NCBI RefSeq assembly: GCF_900108945.1
Contig: NZ_FNYE01000017.1
Coordinates: forward strand, 1-64,000
Length of the DNA stretch: 64,000 nucleotides
Direction of reading: 5' to 3'
Origin: Paraburkholderia diazotrophica
Lineage (GTDB): Bacteria > Pseudomonadota > Gammaproteobacteria > Burkholderiales > Burkholderiaceae
Shown: piece by piece, positions 33,584-45,549 of the stretch
Numbering within the stretch: the stretch's first letter is position 1
Layout of the letters: each line of letters begins with the position of its first letter
Translations under genes and position numbers: made by a program
Notes under the pieces: model-generated
What the model was told of the DNA's origin: nothing
The model's database searches: none
What the model saw: the letters and a program-made list of their open reading frames with translations, nothing else

Positions 33584-35094
33584 CACTGCCCTCCTGCGAT
33601 GAGCCGATACACCTGGTCTTCCGACACGCCATCGCCGGCGATCTCCGCGACCTTGCGCCGGTCGCGCAGCACGGCTATCCGGTGACTCACGCGCACGACC
33701 TCGCTGACTTCCGACGAAATGAAAAGAATCGCCAGACCTTTCGCGCACAGTGAAAGCACGCGATCCATGATGTCGAACTTTGCCGCGACATCGATGCCGC
33801 GCGTGGGTTCATCGAGGATCAACAGCCTGGGTTCGGTGGCGAGCCACCGGGCAAGCAGCACCTTCTGCTGGTTGCCGCCCGAGAGCAGGCCGATGGGTTG
33901 CTCCGCATCGCGTGCCTTGATATCGAGCCGTGCGATGTACTCGTCCGCAATCTCGCGCTGGCGCGATGGCCTGATCATGCGCCACCAGCCGCGTCGAGCC
34001 TGGAGTGCAAGAACGATGTTCTCGCGAATCGACAGCGCGGCGACGATGCCCTCCTTCTTGCGATCCTCCGGACAATACGCGATGCCATGGCGCACCGCGT
34101 GATGCGGCGACGTCAGCTTCACGTTCGCGCCGTCCACCTGCATCGAGCCCGTGTCGGCGCGCTCGGCGCCGAACACGAGCCGCGCCGTCTCCGTACGCCC
34201 CGAGCCGAGCAGTCCCGCAAGGCCCACGATCTCGCCTGGCCGTACTTCGAGATCGACGGGATTCATCAGCCCGCGCCGGCCTACGCCGCTCATCGACAGC
34301 AGCGGCTCCATATGATTGTCCTCGCGCGCCGCTTCCGACGCGCCTTCCTTGAGCCGCTCGCTCATCCGTTCGTGGCCCGTCATCTTCGCGACCAGCACTT
34401 CGACGGGCAAGTCACTTGCCAGATACTCGCCCTCGCGCTCGCCGTTACGCATCACGGTAATGCGATCGGAGACGGCGTAGGTTTGCTCGAGGAAGTGAGT
34501 GACGAACAGTATCGCCATCCCCGATGCCTTGAGTCGCCGCAAGACGGAAAACAGTCGCATGACCTCACCGTCGTCGAGGCTCGATGTGGGCTCATCGAGA
34601 ATCAACACGCGCGCGTCGACCGAGACCGCCCGCGCGATCGCGACCATCTGCTGCACGGCGATCGGATAGGCGTCGAGCGAGCGCGTGACATCGAGGGAAA
34701 GATCGAGGTCCGCAAGCACCTTGCGGGCGCGTATATGAATGGTTTTCCAGTCGATCGCACCGTGCTTCATCGGCTGCCGGCCGACGAAGATGTTCTCCGC
34801 CACCGACAGGTTCGGGCACAGGTTCACTTCCTGATAGATCGTCTGGATTCCCGCCGCTTCCGCGTCGAGCGGGGCCGCGAAGTGCACGGTCTTTCCGCCT
34901 AGCCGGATCTCGCCTCGATCGTGTCCGAGCACGCCAGTCAGCACGTTGATGAGCGTCGATTTGCCCGCACCGTTCTGGCCCATCAGCGTATGGATCTCGC
35001 CGGGAAAGAGCCGGAAATTCACCTGCTGCAATGCCTTCACGCCCGGGAACGTCTTGTCGATGCCGGACATTTCGAGGATGGGTGTTGGATTCAT
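33583..35094 (-). CDS. ytfR: Galactofuranose-type ABC transporter ATPase YtfR (two nucleotide-binding domains)
   Basis: A 503-residue fused double ATPase. Domain 1 has Walker A GQNGAGKST near residue 40 and Walker B VLILDEPTSSLDDG. Its signature loop is degenerate (YPIAVQQMVAIARAV). Domain 2 has a non-canonical Walker A (GLLGSGRTETARL), the signature [16 protein letters not shown] and Walker [13 protein letters not shown]. One active and one weak site are normal in this family. The start at MNPTPILEMSGIDK excludes an upstream extension that does not align. It energises YtfT-YjfF. Confidence 0.94.
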   Translation of the reverse strand: MNPTPILEMSGIDKTFPGVKALQQVNFRLFPGEIHTLMGQNGAGKSTLINVLTGVLGHDRGEIRLGGKTVHFAAPLDAEAAGIQTIYQEVNLCPNLSVAENIFVGRQPMKHGAIDWKTIHIRARKVLADLDLSLDVTRSLDAYPIAVQQMVAIARAVSVDARVLILDEPTSSLDDGEVMRLFSVLRRLKASGMAILFVTHFLEQTYAVSDRITVMRNGEREGEYLASDLPVEVLVAKMTGHERMSERLKEGASEAAREDNHMEPLLSMSGVGRRGLMNPVDLEVRPGEIVGLAGLLGSGRTETARLVFGAERADTGSMQVDGANVKLTSPHHAVRHGIAYCPEDRKKEGIVAALSIRENIVLALQARRGWWRMIRPSRQREIADEYIARLDIKARDAEQPIGLLSGGNQQKVLLARWLATEPRLLILDEPTRGIDVAAKFDIMDRVLSLCAKGLAILFISSEVSEVVRVSHRIAVLRDRRKVAEIAGDGVSEDQVYRLIAGGQ

Positions 35095-35204
35095 GGCCGT
35101 TAAGCACCTGAAAAGCGGCCTGCCAGGATGATCATGAACAGGCGGCAGCGGTCCGGATGGCAGCACCGGACCGCGTTGCGAAAGCCGTCAGCTTCGGGCG
35201 TCCG

Positions 35205-36173
35205 TCAGTACTTGCGGCTCGGAAGAGTCTGCGCCGCGACGTTCATCGGGAATACCGTCTCATTCGTCACGATGCGCTTGGGCACCTGCTTGCCTGCGAC
35301 GACGTCCTTCACGGCCGACATCAGCTGTGGTCCGAGAAGCGGGCTGCATTCGACGTCCACGTTGATCTTGCCGGCGATCATCGCCTCGAAGCCGCCTTTG
35401 GTTGCGTCGAACGATACGACGGTCACGTCCTTGCCCGGCTTGATGCCCGCTTCCTCCATGGCCTGGATCGCGCCGAGCGCCATGTCGTCGTTATGTGCGT
35501 ACACGACGTTGATCTGCTTGCCATATGACTTGGCGAACGCTTCCATGACCTGCTTGCCGCCAGCGAGCGTAAAGTCGCCGCTTTGCGAAGCAATGATCTT
35601 GAACTTCGGGTCCTTCTTGACCACTTCCATCAGGCCCGCGTGGCGATCGTTGGCGGGCGCCGATCCGACTGTGCCTTGCAACTCTGCAATGTTGATGGGG
35701 CCCGGCTCGTTCTTGTAACGTTCTTCGAGCCACCGGCCGGCTCGCCGTCCTTCCTCCAGAAAGTCAGAGCCAATCATAGTCACATAGAGCGAAGTATCTT
35801 TCACGTCGACGGCACGATCGGTGAGGATCACCGGAATGTGCGCCGCCTTAGCTTCGTTCAGCACCGGCTCCCAGCCGGATTCCACGACGGGCGAGAACGC
35901 AATGACATTCACCTTTTGCGCGATGAACGAACGGATTGCCCTGATCTGGTTTTCCTGTTTCTGTTGGGCATCGGAGAACTTCAGGTTGATCCCCGCATCC
36001 TTTGCAGCGCTTTTCACCGACACGGTATTGGCCGTGCGCCACGCGCTTTCTGCGCCGACCTGTGAAAACCCGAGCGTAATCTGCTTTTCCTGAGCCGATG
36101 CGCTGGTACCCGCCGCAAATGTCAGTGCCGTACTGACGAACGCGGCGAACGCAAGCCTGCTGATGAGTCTCAT
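35205..36173 (-). CDS. ytfQ: Galactofuranose-type periplasmic sugar-binding protein YtfQ
   Basis: A 322-residue binding protein with a signal peptide (MRLISRLAFAAFVSTALTFA, cleaved near SASA-QEK). The type 1 periplasmic fold shows the opening strand ITLGFSQVGAESAWRTANT and the ligand-pocket segments VNVIAFSPVVESGWEPVL and VVYAHNDDMALGAIQAM. A DVTVVSFDATKGGFEAMI segment follows. It heads the cassette, with a 110-base gap before ytfR, common where the binding protein is made in excess. A perfect palindrome lies 15 bases upstream of its start. Confidence 0.93.
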   Translation of the reverse strand: MRLISRLAFAAFVSTALTFAAGTSASAQEKQITLGFSQVGAESAWRTANTVSVKSAAKDAGINLKFSDAQQKQENQIRAIRSFIAQKVNVIAFSPVVESGWEPVLNEAKAAHIPVILTDRAVDVKDTSLYVTMIGSDFLEEGRRAGRWLEERYKNEPGPINIAELQGTVGSAPANDRHAGLMEVVKKDPKFKIIASQSGDFTLAGGKQVMEAFAKSYGKQINVVYAHNDDMALGAIQAMEEAGIKPGKDVTVVSFDATKGGFEAMIAGKINVDVECSPLLGPQLMSAVKDVVAGKQVPKRIVTNETVFPMNVAAQTLPSRKY

Positions 36174-36187
36174 GTTCTGTCTCCTAT

Positions 36188-36206
36188 GTACTAAATCTGT
36201 TAGTAC
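36188..36206. promoter_or_regulatory. 19-bp palindrome upstream of ytfQ
   Basis: GTACTAA-ATCTG-TTAGTAC is a perfect 7-bp inverted repeat with a five-base centre, 15-33 bases before the ytfQ start codon. It would cover the 5' leader or promoter and is a good repressor site. It does not resemble the GalR/LacI centre CGNNNNCG; the binding protein is unknown. Confidence 0.65.
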
Positions 36207-36376
36207 TGCCTTCCCGCTTGATACGGGCCGACGTCTCGACGTGGCATAACGACCATCTGCGCGGTCAGAGCGCGTCTGCGAGGCCCTACTTCGCTCGTGT
36301 CCTCCTTTACGGATTACTGATTACAAGTGCCCGCGCATGCTGATCCGGAATCTTCGCCGCGCGGGCCCGGTTAAAG

Positions 36377-37387
36377 TCAAACCGCCCGCTTGCTGCGGCG
36401 GAACTGGTCGAACAACACCGCGAGCAGCAGAATGCCGCCGCGAATCAGGTATTGATAGAAAGTGGGCACGTTCATGAGGCTCATCGCGTCCTGGACCGCG
36501 CCCATGATCAGCACGCCGACCAGCACGCCCGAAATCGTCGCCACGCCGCCCGTGAGCGACACGCCGCCCAGCACACATGCGGAGATCACGCCGAGTTCGA
36601 GGCCCACGGAAGTCTTCGGGTCCCCGAGGCTCATCCGCGATGCGAGCATGACGCCGGCAAAGCCTGTCACGAGACCTTGCAGGACGAACACTGCGACCTT
36701 GATGCGCGTGACGGGCAGGCCCGCCAGCAACGCCGCTTCGCTGTTCCCGCCGACCGCGAGTACGTTCTTGCCGAACACGGTCTTCTTGAGCAGAAAGCCG
36801 AAAACGGCAAAGCCGATGATGTTGCTCCAGATCGGAAACGAGATTCCGAGGAAAGAGCCGCCGCCGAGATCGAAGAAGCTCTCCTCGGAAATCATCACGG
36901 CATCGCCGTTCGAAGTCAGGAACGCGAGGCCGCGCACGGCTTCCATCATCGCAAGCGTGGCGATCAGCGAGTTGATCTTGAAGCGGGCGATCAGCACGCC
37001 GTTGACGAGCCCTACGGCTCCGCCCGCCAACACGCCCGCAGCGACACCGAGCAGCACGCTATGCGACTGCGTAATCACGGTCGACGCGACAACACCCGAA
37101 AACGCGACGATCGAAGCAACGGAAAGATCGACCTCGCCCAGCGCGAGCACGAACATCATCGTGACCGCGATCGAGCCGATCAGCGTAACCGAGAGCAGAA
37201 GGCCCTGGATGTTGCGGGACGTGAGGAAGTCCGGCACCGTTGCGGAAAGCACCGCAAACAGCACCACGAATACCACGACGATGCCCGACCTGTTGATCGT
37301 GTCCCATGCGCGTGCGCGCGAAGGCGTGACAGGCGCAGCGGACTGGTTGGCGGCGGAAGTGCCCTGTGATTGCATGGCTTGACTCAT
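36377..37387 (-). CDS. araH: L-arabinose ABC transporter permease AraH
   Basis: A 336-residue inner-membrane permease of the BPD_transp_2 family. The cytoplasmic N-terminus is followed by about ten helices. The family signature is FVLALGEVDLSVASIVAFSG near residue 80, then NVLAVGGNSEAALLAGLPV and ISACVLGGVSLTGGVATISG. AraH forms a homodimer channel. It is the third gene of the araFGH order, 65 bases after araG. After it comes a GC-rich stem GCCCGCGC/GCGCGGGC (36329-36366) without a T-run, then ytfQ. Confidence 0.92.
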   Translation of the reverse strand: MSQAMQSQGTSAANQSAAPVTPSRARAWDTINRSGIVVVFVVLFAVLSATVPDFLTSRNIQGLLLSVTLIGSIAVTMMFVLALGEVDLSVASIVAFSGVVASTVITQSHSVLLGVAAGVLAGGAVGLVNGVLIARFKINSLIATLAMMEAVRGLAFLTSNGDAVMISEESFFDLGGGSFLGISFPIWSNIIGFAVFGFLLKKTVFGKNVLAVGGNSEAALLAGLPVTRIKVAVFVLQGLVTGFAGVMLASRMSLGDPKTSVGLELGVISACVLGGVSLTGGVATISGVLVGVLIMGAVQDAMSLMNVPTFYQYLIRGGILLLAVLFDQFRRSKRAV

Positions 37388-37452
37388 CTCTGGTTCATCA
37401 TTCGAATCGTGAGCGCTGCAGTGCTGCGAGCGCGCACGGCAAATCAGTTGCT

Positions 37453-39003
37453 TCAGTGCGGCAGCGCCATTCTGATCAGTTCATCAGGCGATGCCTGGGC
37501 CTTCGGCACGCAGCCTGCCATGCGCCCTTCGCGCATGACGATGATGCGGTCTGCTACGCCGATCACTTCGGCGAGATCGCTCGACACCATCACTACCGTG
37601 CGCCCCGCCTCGGCCAGCTCGTACAGCAGGTTGTAGATCTCGGCACGCGCGCCGACATCGATACCGCGCGTGGGTTCGTCCATCAGAAACACTTCAATGC
37701 GTTCGGCGAGCCAGCGCGAGAGGATGACCTTCTGCTGGTTGCCGCCCGAGAGCGTGCCGATCGCTGTTTCGCCGTTGCGCGTCTTGATCGCGAGCTTCTG
37801 GATGTAGTCCTGCGCCAGTTCGCGCTCGCGTTTCGGATCGAGCAGGAATCTCGCGGGACTGAAGTGACGGCGCGCGCTGATATTCAGGTTGTCCGCCACC
37901 GAGGCGATTGCGACGATGCCTTCCTGCTTGCGGTCCTCGGGACACAGCGCGATGCCGGCGCGCACGGCATCGCGCGGGCTCGCGAAGTTCACGCGCTTGC
38001 CGTCGAGCTCGACGTGCCCCGCACTGGCGCGTGTCGCCCCATAGATCAGCTTCATCAGCTCCGAGCGGCCCGCGCCCACGAGCCCGAAGAAACCGACGAT
38101 CTCGCCGCGCCGTGCCGTGAACGAGATCGGTTCGGCAAGTCCCGGCCCTAGCAGTCCTTTCGCTTCGAGCAAGACATCGCCGGCCTCTCGCGGACGATAG
38201 CCGTAGACATCCGAAATCGAACGGCCCACCATCGCGGCGATCAGCCGGTTGCGGTCGAGTTCGGCCACGGATTCGAAGGTCTCGATGCGCTTGCCATCGC
38301 GAAACACCGTGACGCGATCGCACAGCTCATCCACCTCGTCCATGCGGTGTGTGACGTAGACGATCGCGCGGCCTTCTGCACGCAGCGCGTTGATGATGCG
38401 AAAGAGGTTCTCGGTTTCGCGCGCCGAGAGCGAACTCGTGGGTTCGTCGAAGGCGATCACGCGCGCGTCGCGCATCAGCGCCTTGCCGATCTCGATCATC
38501 TGGCGCTGGCCGATCGAGAGGTTCTTGACGGGCGTGCGTGGATCGATGCGCTCGCCGAGACGTTTGAGCTCATCCATCGCACGCTCGACGAGCGCACGCT
38601 CGTCGAGCACGCCAAGACGATTGGGGAGTTGTCCGAGCATCAGGTTTTCAGCGACCGTCAGCTCGGGCACGAGATGCAGTTCCTGATAGATGATTGCGAT
38701 GCCGGCCTCGATCGCGGCCTTCGTCGTCGCGAACCTGTGTTCGACGCCGTTCAGACGCAACGTGCCTTCCTGCGGCTGATTCACACCCGACAGTACCTTG
38801 AGCAGCGTGGATTTACCCGCGCCGTTCTCTCCCATCAGGCCGTGCACTTCACCCGCGCGCACTTCCAGCGACACCCTGTCGAGCGCGCGCACACCCGGAA
38901 AGCTCACGGTGATCCCGTTAAGTTCCAGATAGGCGCGCTTGCCCTGTTGAGCTTCAGCGTTCGCCGCTTCCGTCGCGTCCGCACAAGTCATGGTTTCAGT
39001 CAT
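37453..39003 (-). CDS. araG: L-arabinose ABC transporter ATPase AraG
   Basis: A 516-residue double ATPase. Domain 1 has GENGAGKST near residue 60, signature [16 protein letters not shown] and Walker [16 protein letters not shown]. Domain 2 has the degenerate Walker [14 protein letters not shown], then [19 protein letters not shown], then [15 protein letters not shown] and [12 protein letters not shown]. The sequence resembles AraG closely, including the opening [18 protein letters not shown]. It lies between araF and araH with short gaps. Confidence 0.94.
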   Translation of the reverse strand: MTETMTCADATEAANAEAQQGKRAYLELNGITVSFPGVRALDRVSLEVRAGEVHGLMGENGAGKSTLLKVLSGVNQPQEGTLRLNGVEHRFATTKAAIEAGIAIIYQELHLVPELTVAENLMLGQLPNRLGVLDERALVERAMDELKRLGERIDPRTPVKNLSIGQRQMIEIGKALMRDARVIAFDEPTSSLSARETENLFRIINALRAEGRAIVYVTHRMDEVDELCDRVTVFRDGKRIETFESVAELDRNRLIAAMVGRSISDVYGYRPREAGDVLLEAKGLLGPGLAEPISFTARRGEIVGFFGLVGAGRSELMKLIYGATRASAGHVELDGKRVNFASPRDAVRAGIALCPEDRKQEGIVAIASVADNLNISARRHFSPARFLLDPKRERELAQDYIQKLAIKTRNGETAIGTLSGGNQQKVILSRWLAERIEVFLMDEPTRGIDVGARAEIYNLLYELAEAGRTVVMVSSDLAEVIGVADRIIVMREGRMAGCVPKAQASPDELIRMALPH

Positions 39004-39045
39004 TGCATCCCTGCTCTTCTTTCGCCTTTACGCTCGACGCGATCG

Positions 39046-40050
39046 TCAGATACCCAGTTCCGTGCGCACGGCCTGCCAGTTCTCGCGCGTCATCAGCTTG
39101 CCGGTGGTCTGGGTGTCCGCGGCCGGTTCTTTGCCGCCGCGAATCCAGTCGATGAGGTTCTGTGCGCTTTGCTTGCCGTGGTTCGTCGAGCTGACAGCGA
39201 TCGTGCCGAAGAAGCCCGTTGGTTCCTTTTTCTGGAACTCGGCGAACGCCTCACCCGCGCCATTGATGCCGACGCCAATCACGTCCGCTGAAGGGATGTG
39301 CAGTTGCTCGGTCGCACGCACGCCACCCAGCACGCTTTCCTCGTTCAGCGCGAAAACCACCCACTTCTTGATGTTCGGATGCTTGGACAACACGGGCGAT
39401 GCCGCATTGAAGCCGCCTTCGTCGTCAGTGGTCTTTTGCGGCGCGTCGAAGATGTTGTCCTTCTTGAAACCGTTCGCGAGCAGCGTCTGCGTCGCGCCAT
39501 CCGTGCGCAGCTTCGCAGTCGGCAGTTCGTAGTCGGTGATGCGGATCGCACCCACTTCTTCCGGCTTCCAGCCGCGCTTCTTCATTTCATCGGAGATCGC
39601 CTGGCCGACCTGATTGCCGATCTTGAACGCGGACATGCCGAGGTGCGGGACGTCCCCGAGCGGCTTGCCCGACGAGTCGACCAACTGGTCATCGACGGTG
39701 ACGAACTTCATGCTGTAACGCTTTGCGCGGGCCCGGATAGCCGGTCCGAGACGCACGTCGGGCGCGCAGATCACGAAGCCCTGTGCCCCTTGCGCGCCGA
39801 GATTGTCGATCGCGGCGAGCACCTTCTCGCCGTCGGGCGTGCCGATGTTGACGACCGAGAAGTTCTCTTTCTGGCCGAGCGCCGTAGCGGCCTTCTGCTC
39901 GTTGATAAACCACGCCTGCTCAGGCATCTTGACGAGAAAGCCGATCTTGGTCGGCGAATCGGCGTGCGCCGCCATGTTCATGCCGAGCGGCGCAATGCAC
40001 ATTGCCGCAAACATCGCACGAAGCGTGAAACGGCGGATTTTGCTGGTCAT
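39046..40050 (-). CDS. araF: L-arabinose-binding periplasmic protein AraF
   Basis: A 334-residue binding protein with a signal peptide (MTSKIRRFTLRAMFAAMCIA, cleavage near AHA-DSP). The mature start TKIGFLVKMPEQAWFINEQK closely resembles E. coli AraF, whose Lys10 and Trp16 contact arabinose. Other pocket parts are FVTVDDQLVDSSGKPL and WVVFALNEESVLGGVRA. It is the first gene of the araFGH set and follows the arabinose dehydrogenase gene by 48 bases. Confidence 0.95.
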   Translation of the reverse strand: MTSKIRRFTLRAMFAAMCIAPLGMNMAAHADSPTKIGFLVKMPEQAWFINEQKAATALGQKENFSVVNIGTPDGEKVLAAIDNLGAQGAQGFVICAPDVRLGPAIRARAKRYSMKFVTVDDQLVDSSGKPLGDVPHLGMSAFKIGNQVGQAISDEMKKRGWKPEEVGAIRITDYELPTAKLRTDGATQTLLANGFKKDNIFDAPQKTTDDEGGFNAASPVLSKHPNIKKWVVFALNEESVLGGVRATEQLHIPSADVIGVGINGAGEAFAEFQKKEPTGFFGTIAVSSTNHGKQSAQNLIDWIRGGKEPAADTQTTGKLMTRENWQAVRTELGI

Positions 40051-40098
40051 GTTTCTAGTCTCCTCTGATATGGTCGTTGCTAAGGGTCGATAAAGCGT

Positions 40099-41963
<1,865 letters not shown>

Positions 41964-42071
41964 GTTGTCAGTCCTGCTTCAAATATTTCGTTGCCCCGCG
42001 CGATCGGCGCTCTCACCACGTTCACGATTCGCGACGCGCACTGGCACCCGCGGATCTTCCTGGTCCGCGCT

Positions 42072-43661
42072 TTAAGGCGTGCGCTGCGTTTCCGGTTTGC
42101 CCGCATAGCGCCGGCGCAAGTTGAGCGGATTGGCGTCGCGCAGTGCGTCGGGCAGCAGGTCATCGGCGAGATTCTGGTAGCAGACCGGGCGCAGGAAGCG
42201 CTCGATGGCCGCCGTGCCCACCGAGGTGCTGCGGCCATCCGAGGTGGCCGGAAACGGGCCACCGTGAACCATCGCGTCGCAGACTTCGACGCCCGTCGGA
42301 AAACCGTTCGCAAGCACACGGCCCGCCTTGCGCTCGATGAGCGGCAGCAGCGAGCGCACGAGTTCGCCGTCGGCGGATTCTGCGTGCAGCGTGATCGTCA
42401 GCTGACCTTCGATCTTGCGAAGCACTGCGCGCAACTCGAGCGCATCGGCACATTCCACGAGCACGCTGCTGGGTCCAAAAACTTCTTCGCCGAGCGTCGG
42501 GTCCGCGAGCAGGTCCTGTGCGCTCACGCGCAACAGTGCCGCTCGTGCACGGCCGGGCGCTGCGCTACCGCGTGCGAGCGTTGTCACGTGCGGGTGTCGT
42601 ATCAACCGTTCGATGCCGCGTTCGTAGTTGCGCAGAATGCCCGGCGTCAGCATCACGCCAGCGCTCGCACCGCTGAATTCCCGCGCGGCGTCGGCAGCGA
42701 AAGCGTCGAACTCGTTGCCCGAAAGCCCGAGCATCAGGCCGGGATTGGTGCAGAACTGGCCACAGCCCAGCGTCGCCGATGCGGCGAACTCGCGCGCCAG
42801 CGTCTCGCCGCGCGCGGCAAGCGCGCCGGGCAGCAGCACGTTTGGATTCACGCTGCTCATTTCGGCATAAACGGGAATCGGCTCGGCGCGCGCCGCTGCG
42901 AGCTTCATCAATGCAAGACCGCCTGCCCGCGAGCCCGTGAATCCCACCGCGCGGATTGCCGGATGCTGGACCAGCGCGCTGCCCACTTCGTGGCCCGCGT
43001 CGAACAGCAGCGAAAACACGCCCGCAGGCAAACCGGCTGCCGCGACTGCTTCCTGGATTGCGCGGCCCACGAGCTCCGATGTGCCCGGATGCGCGGGATG
43101 GGCCTTCACGACGACGGGGCAACCGGCCGCGAGTGCCGAAGCCGTATCGCCGCCCGCAACCGAAAACGCCAGCGGAAAATTGCTCGCGCCGAATACCGCC
43201 ACAGGACCGACGCCGATGCGCCAGAAGCGCAGATCGGTGCGCGGCGGCTGACGGTCAGGCAATGCGGGTTCGATGCGCGCATCGAGTGCATCGCCGCTGC
43301 GCACGAGTGCTGCGAACATGCGCAACTGGTTCGCCGTGCGCGCGCGTTCGCCTTCGAGACGCGCGCGCGGCAGACCGCTTTCTGCCATCGCGCGCTCGAT
43401 GAGTCGATCGCCGAGTGCTTCGATACGCGCCGCGCAATCGTCGAGGAATTGCGCGCGCTTTTCGGCGTGCAACGCGCGATAGACGTCGAACGCTTCGTCG
43501 GCAAGCTCGCAGGCTTCGTCGACGTCGGTGCTCAACGCGCTGTGGAATACGGGTTGCGCAATGGGTTCGCCCGTGGCCGCATCGAGCGCCTGGAAGAGCG
43601 CGCCTTCGCCGCGCCTGGCGCGGCCCGCGATCAGCAGCTCACCCGTGAGTTGAATCGTCAT
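42072..43661 (-). CDS. 2-oxoglutarate semialdehyde dehydrogenase
   Basis: A 529-residue aldehyde dehydrogenase of the KGSADH type (Azospirillum AraE and relatives), oxidising 2,5-dioxopentanoate to 2-oxoglutarate with NAD(P). Seen: [20 protein letters not shown] near residue 155, [14 protein letters not shown] near 245, the catalytic Glu in [16 protein letters not shown] near 270, and the nucleophile Cys in [14 protein letters not shown] near 300. Such proteins carry CTNPG rather than CxxxR. It is the last enzymatic step of the pathway, 18 bases downstream of the dehydratase gene. Confidence 0.93.
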   Translation of the reverse strand: MTIQLTGELLIAGRARRGEGALFQALDAATGEPIAQPVFHSALSTDVDEACELADEAFDVYRALHAEKRAQFLDDCAARIEALGDRLIERAMAESGLPRARLEGERARTANQLRMFAALVRSGDALDARIEPALPDRQPPRTDLRFWRIGVGPVAVFGASNFPLAFSVAGGDTASALAAGCPVVVKAHPAHPGTSELVGRAIQEAVAAAGLPAGVFSLLFDAGHEVGSALVQHPAIRAVGFTGSRAGGLALMKLAAARAEPIPVYAEMSSVNPNVLLPGALAARGETLAREFAASATLGCGQFCTNPGLMLGLSGNEFDAFAADAAREFSGASAGVMLTPGILRNYERGIERLIRHPHVTTLARGSAAPGRARAALLRVSAQDLLADPTLGEEVFGPSSVLVECADALELRAVLRKIEGQLTITLHAESADGELVRSLLPLIERKAGRVLANGFPTGVEVCDAMVHGGPFPATSDGRSTSVGTAAIERFLRPVCYQNLADDLLPDALRDANPLNLRRRYAGKPETQRTP

Positions 43662-43679
43662 GATCTGCCTTGATGCGCG

Positions 43680-45431
43680 TCAGTGCGAATGGCGCGGCAC
43701 GGCAGCGCCACGTTTTCCAACGAGGAAATCGAGGTCGCAGCCTTCGTCGGCCTGCAGCACGTGATCGACATAGAGGCGCGCGTAACCGCCCTTGCCCATC
43801 TGTTCGGCAACGCCCGGTGCAGCGGCCGGATCGATGTCGGAGAGACGGCGTTTCAGTTCTTCGTCGCTGATGTCGAGATGCAGGCGCCCCGCCTCGCAAT
43901 CGAGTTCGATCCAGTCGCCGTCGCGCACAGCGGCAAGCGGACCACCCGCCGCCGCTTCCGGCGCGACGTGCAGCACCACCGTGCCATATGCGGTGCCGCT
44001 CATGCGCGCGTCGGAGATACGCACCATGTCCTTGACGCCCTGGCGCAGCAGCTTCGGCGGCAAGCCCATGTTGCCGACCTCGGCCATGCCCGGATAGCCT
44101 CGCGGTCCGCAGTTCTTCATCACGAGGATCGAGTCCTTGTCGACGTCGAGCGATTCGTCTCCGATCGTTGCCTTGTAGTGATCGAAGTTTTCGAACACCA
44201 CGGCACGGCCGCGATGCTTGAGCAGCTCCGGTGTAGCCGCCGACGGTTTGAGCACGGCGCCGCGCGGAGCAAGATTGCCGCGCAGGATGCAGATGCCGCC
44301 GTCCGCGATGAGCGGTCTGTCCAGCGGACGAATCACCTCGTCGTTGTAGTTGGGCGCCTCGCGTACGTTGTCCCAGATCGACTTGCCGTTGACGGTCAGC
44401 GCGCCGGGATGCGGCAGCAGGTTCGCTTCGCCCAGGCGCCGCAGTACGGCCGGCAGACCGCCTGCGTAATAGAACTCCTCCATCAGGAAACGGCCCGACG
44501 GCTGCAGATCGACGATGGTCGGCGTGTTGCGGCCGATGCGCATCCAGTCTTCGAGTTCGAGCGGCACGCCGATGCGTCCCGCGATCGCCTTCAGATGGAT
44601 CACGGCATTGGTCGAGCCGCCGATCGCCGCATTCGTGCGGATCGCGTTCTCGAATGCCTCGCGCGTGAGGATCTTCGAGAGCTTCAGATCTTCGAGCGCC
44701 ATTTGCACGATACGGATGCCCGACATGTGCGCGAGCACGTAGCGGCGCGCGTCCACAGCCGGAATCGCCGCGTTGTGCGGCAGCGATACGCCGAGCGACT
44801 CGGCCATGCAGGCCATCGTCGAAGCCGTGCCCATCGTGTTGCACGTACCCGCCGAGCGGGACATGCCCGCTTCCGCCGACAGGAAATGGTGCAGATCGAT
44901 CTCACCCGCCTTGAGCGATTCGTGCAGTTGCCACACTGCCGTACCCGAGCCGATGTCCTTGCCTTCGAGCTTGCCATTGAGCATCGGACCGCCCGTCACG
45001 ACGATCGCGGGCACATCGACGCTCGCCGCGCCCATCAGCAGCGCGGGCGTGGTCTTGTCACAGCCGCACAGCAGCACGACAGCATCGATGGGATTGCCGC
45101 GGATCGCTTCTTCCACGTCCATCGACGCGAGATTGCGCGTGAGCATCGCTGAAGGGCGCAGGTTCGATTCGCCGTTCGAGAAAACCGGAAACTCGACAGG
45201 GAAACCGCCCGCTTCATAGATGCCGCGCTTGACGTGCTCGGCGAGCTTGCGGAAATGCGCATTGCAGGGCGTAAGTTCCGACCACGTGTTGCAGATGCCG
45301 ATGATCGGCCGGCCGTCGAATTCGTGATCGGGAATGCCCTGGTTTTTCATCCAGCTTCGATACATGAAGCCGTTCTTGTCAGTGGTGCCGAACCACTGTT
45401 GTGACCGCAATTTGGGTTTGGTTGCCGACAT
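43680..45431 (-). CDS. L-arabonate dehydratase (IlvD/EDD family)
   Basis: A 583-residue iron-sulfur dehydratase (Azospirillum AraC type), converting L-arabonate to L-2-keto-3-deoxyarabonate. Cluster cysteines lie in GICNTWSELTPCN near 50, LLCGCDKTTPALLMG near 125 and SRSAGTCNTMGTAST near 195. The second IlvD/EDD signature SDARMSGTAYGTVVLH is near 480. The start is set at MSATKPKLRSQQWFGTTD, where the family begins. It heads the minus-strand run of arabinose genes and faces a LysR gene across an AT-rich region with an inverted repeat. Confidence 0.94.
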   Translation of the reverse strand: MSATKPKLRSQQWFGTTDKNGFMYRSWMKNQGIPDHEFDGRPIIGICNTWSELTPCNAHFRKLAEHVKRGIYEAGGFPVEFPVFSNGESNLRPSAMLTRNLASMDVEEAIRGNPIDAVVLLCGCDKTTPALLMGAASVDVPAIVVTGGPMLNGKLEGKDIGSGTAVWQLHESLKAGEIDLHHFLSAEAGMSRSAGTCNTMGTASTMACMAESLGVSLPHNAAIPAVDARRYVLAHMSGIRIVQMALEDLKLSKILTREAFENAIRTNAAIGGSTNAVIHLKAIAGRIGVPLELEDWMRIGRNTPTIVDLQPSGRFLMEEFYYAGGLPAVLRRLGEANLLPHPGALTVNGKSIWDNVREAPNYNDEVIRPLDRPLIADGGICILRGNLAPRGAVLKPSAATPELLKHRGRAVVFENFDHYKATIGDESLDVDKDSILVMKNCGPRGYPGMAEVGNMGLPPKLLRQGVKDMVRISDARMSGTAYGTVVLHVAPEAAAGGPLAAVRDGDWIELDCEAGRLHLDISDEELKRRLSDIDPAAAPGVAEQMGKGGYARLYVDHVLQADEGCDLDFLVGKRGAAVPRHSH

Positions 45432-45468
45432 CGTCCGTCTTTTAGGTAGGCCAGATTTGCGTGCAGTG

Positions 45469-45527
45469 TATGAATAAAATTGATAACCTACTAATGAAAA
45501 GTTGGACGTTTCCCATATCAATTCATA
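45469..45527. promoter_or_regulatory. AT-rich divergent promoter region with an inverted repeat
   Basis: The 118-base gap between the arabonate dehydratase and LysR genes is sharply AT-rich compared with its surroundings. TATGAATAAAATTGATA at 45469-45485 is mirrored by TATCAATTCATA at 45516-45527; apart from an insertion in the left arm they are inverted copies. This is a likely site for the LysR protein and for promoters of both genes. Confidence 0.5.
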
Positions 45528-45549
45528 TATCGGTATTAATACTTAGTCC

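Noticed and set aside
36329-36366. Intrinsic terminator after araH
   Set aside because: The 8-bp GC stem is perfect, but the 22-base loop is long and no T-run follows, so I mention it only in the araH entry.
43683-45152. A 489-codon plus-strand frame
   Set aside because: It is antisense to L-arabonate dehydratase, which carries both IlvD/EDD signatures.
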